From Pseudomonadota bacterium (GTDB taxonomy: Bacteria > Pseudomonadota > Alphaproteobacteria > Rhodospirillales > Magnetospirillaceae), in assembly GCA_021793155.1 (NCBI GenBank), contig JAJYTF010000007.1, positions 102,575-166,574 on the forward strand: a stretch of 64,000 bases of DNA, read 5' to 3'. The notes below the pieces were generated by a model. It did no database searches. It saw only the letters and a list, made by a program, of their open reading frames with translations, and had not been told where the DNA came from. Both the position numbers and the translations under genes were made by a program. How positions within the stretch are numbered: the stretch's first letter is position 1; each line of letters opens with the position of its first letter. Shown here piece by piece: positions 63,243 through 64,000 of this stretch.

Positions 63243-64000
63243 GGGTACCCACCGTTTCGGTCGCGCCCCCTTGGTCCGCCGCAACGCGGAAAATCAAACT
63301 GACGCGGGCGCCTGCACCTTCGAGGTCTTCCAGCGTCAACTCACCGCCATGGTCTTCCATGATTTTCTTCACGATGGCAAGGCCCAATCCCGTTCCTTTG
63401 GCCCGCGTGGTGACATATGGCTCGGTAAGACGCTCCCGCTGGTCCACCGGCAAGCCTTTGCCATTGTCCTCCACCACAATGCCGTAGCAGTCCCGCCGGC
63501 GTTCAACCCGTACGACGATGCGCCCTTCCGGCAGCGGTTCGATCGCGCCGTCGCGGCCGCGGATCGCCTCGACCGCGTTCTTCAGCAGGTTTGTCACGGC
63601 TTGGCTGACTTGGCGCGCGTCGCAGGGAATGCGCAGCGGCCCCTCGGGCAATTCGGTCTCGAAGCGCACGTCGCGATAGCCGGTGCGCGCCAGGAACACC
63701 GCCTGGAGGACCAGTTCCAGCAGGTTGTCCTCCTTCATCACCGGTGCCGGCATGCGGGCGAAGGCGGAGAACTCGTCCACCATGCGGCCGATATCGCCCA
63801 CTTGGCGAATGATGGTATCGGTGCAGGTGACGAACGTTTCGCGGTCGGAATTGATCTGCTTCAGGTATTTCCGCTTCAGCCGTTCCGCTGAAAGCTGGAT
63901 GGGCGTCAGCGGGTTCTTGATCTCGTGGGCGATGCGCCTGGCCACATCGGCCCAGGCCGCCTTGCGTTGGGCCGACAGAAGTTCCGTGATGTCGTCAATG
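63232..64000 (-). CDS. ntrY: Sensor kinase NtrY, C-terminal part (5' end outside window)
   Basis: The minus-strand frame is open to the window edge; 256 residues are seen. They contain HisKA with [20 protein letters not shown] (phospho-accepting His) and an ATPase domain with N-box [15 protein letters not shown] and [12 protein letters not shown]. NtrY is a membrane sensor of nitrogen or redox status that phosphorylates NtrX; its N-terminal helices and HAMP/PAS region lie beyond base 64000. The stop overlaps the start of ntrX. Confidence 0.95.

Overview
The window is one contiguous piece of a GC-rich chromosome from an alphaproteobacterium, most likely a Rhodospirillales spirillum of the Magnetospirillum/Azospirillum type. 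This is inferred from the right-hand gene order ntrY-ntrX-trkA-D-amino-acid aminotransferase-HAD-hfq-hflX, from the cell-envelope run rlpA-dacC-tmk-holB-metG-tatD-MBL hydrolase, and from the density of chemotaxis, cyclic-di-GMP and two-component genes. No rRNA, CRISPR array or intact insertion sequence was seen. One tRNA gene (tRNA-Ser, anticodon TGA) is present.

Layout. 0-2.8 kb: 3' end of mfd, a CBS-pair protein and a FrnE-like oxidoreductase. 2.8-6.6 kb: a PleD-shaped protein in which all three signalling domains look degenerate, then a PAS protein and a chemoreceptor that together look like a split Aer (CetB/CetA) energy-taxis pair. 6.6-16 kb: a membrane flippase-like protein, GNAT, MFS and VOC proteins, a wrecked alcohol-dehydrogenase/sensor-kinase chimera (ErcA/ErcS-like), a ferritin-like plus HpnL pair and a second chemoreceptor. 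17-22.8 kb: an operon with a good sigma-54 (-24/-12) promoter, encoding an NMT1-type ABC transporter, a divergent creatininase-family hydrolase and a type III (GlnT) glutamine synthetase, followed by a NikR-like regulator that lacks two of the four nickel ligands. 22.8-23.9 kb: lrgAB. 24.3-31.1 kb: a signalling cluster that starts with a histidine kinase carrying a plant ethylene-receptor-type (ETR1) membrane sensor, followed by an Rcp1-like receiver, a REC-PAS kinase, a FixJ-like regulator, a lone receiver, an XRE repressor and a PAS-GGDEF-EAL protein. 31.1-37.4 kb: LysR, Sco and CtaG-type copper/oxidase assembly genes, a PBP2, then a decayed mobile region (truncated mazF toxin, serine-recombinase fragment) abutting tRNA-Ser. 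37.4-56.3 kb: YdcF, murein hydrolases and carboxypeptidase, tmk, holB, metG, tatD, glycogen phosphorylase, a CHASE3-type GGDEF protein, a second RlpA, mazG, a lipoprotein and an SDR. 56.3-64 kb: inositol-monophosphatase-family protein, hflX, hfq, HAD phosphatase, D-amino-acid aminotransferase, trkA, ntrX and the 3' part of ntrY.

How they fit together. Much of the window concerns environmental sensing (taxis, ethylene-like ligand, cyclic-di-GMP) and nitrogen status. The sigma-54 operon plausibly imports an organic nitrogen compound, hydrolyses it and captures the released amine or ammonia through GlnT. Several dispersed palindromic repeats (REP-like) lie between genes. One has been absorbed into the C terminus of the aminotransferase and another overlaps the start of a lipoprotein gene.

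The most promising candidates for something undescribed are the sigma-54 transporter/creatininase/GlnT/NikR-like unit and the ETR1-like phosphorelay. Functions are read from sequence features by eye and no database search was run.
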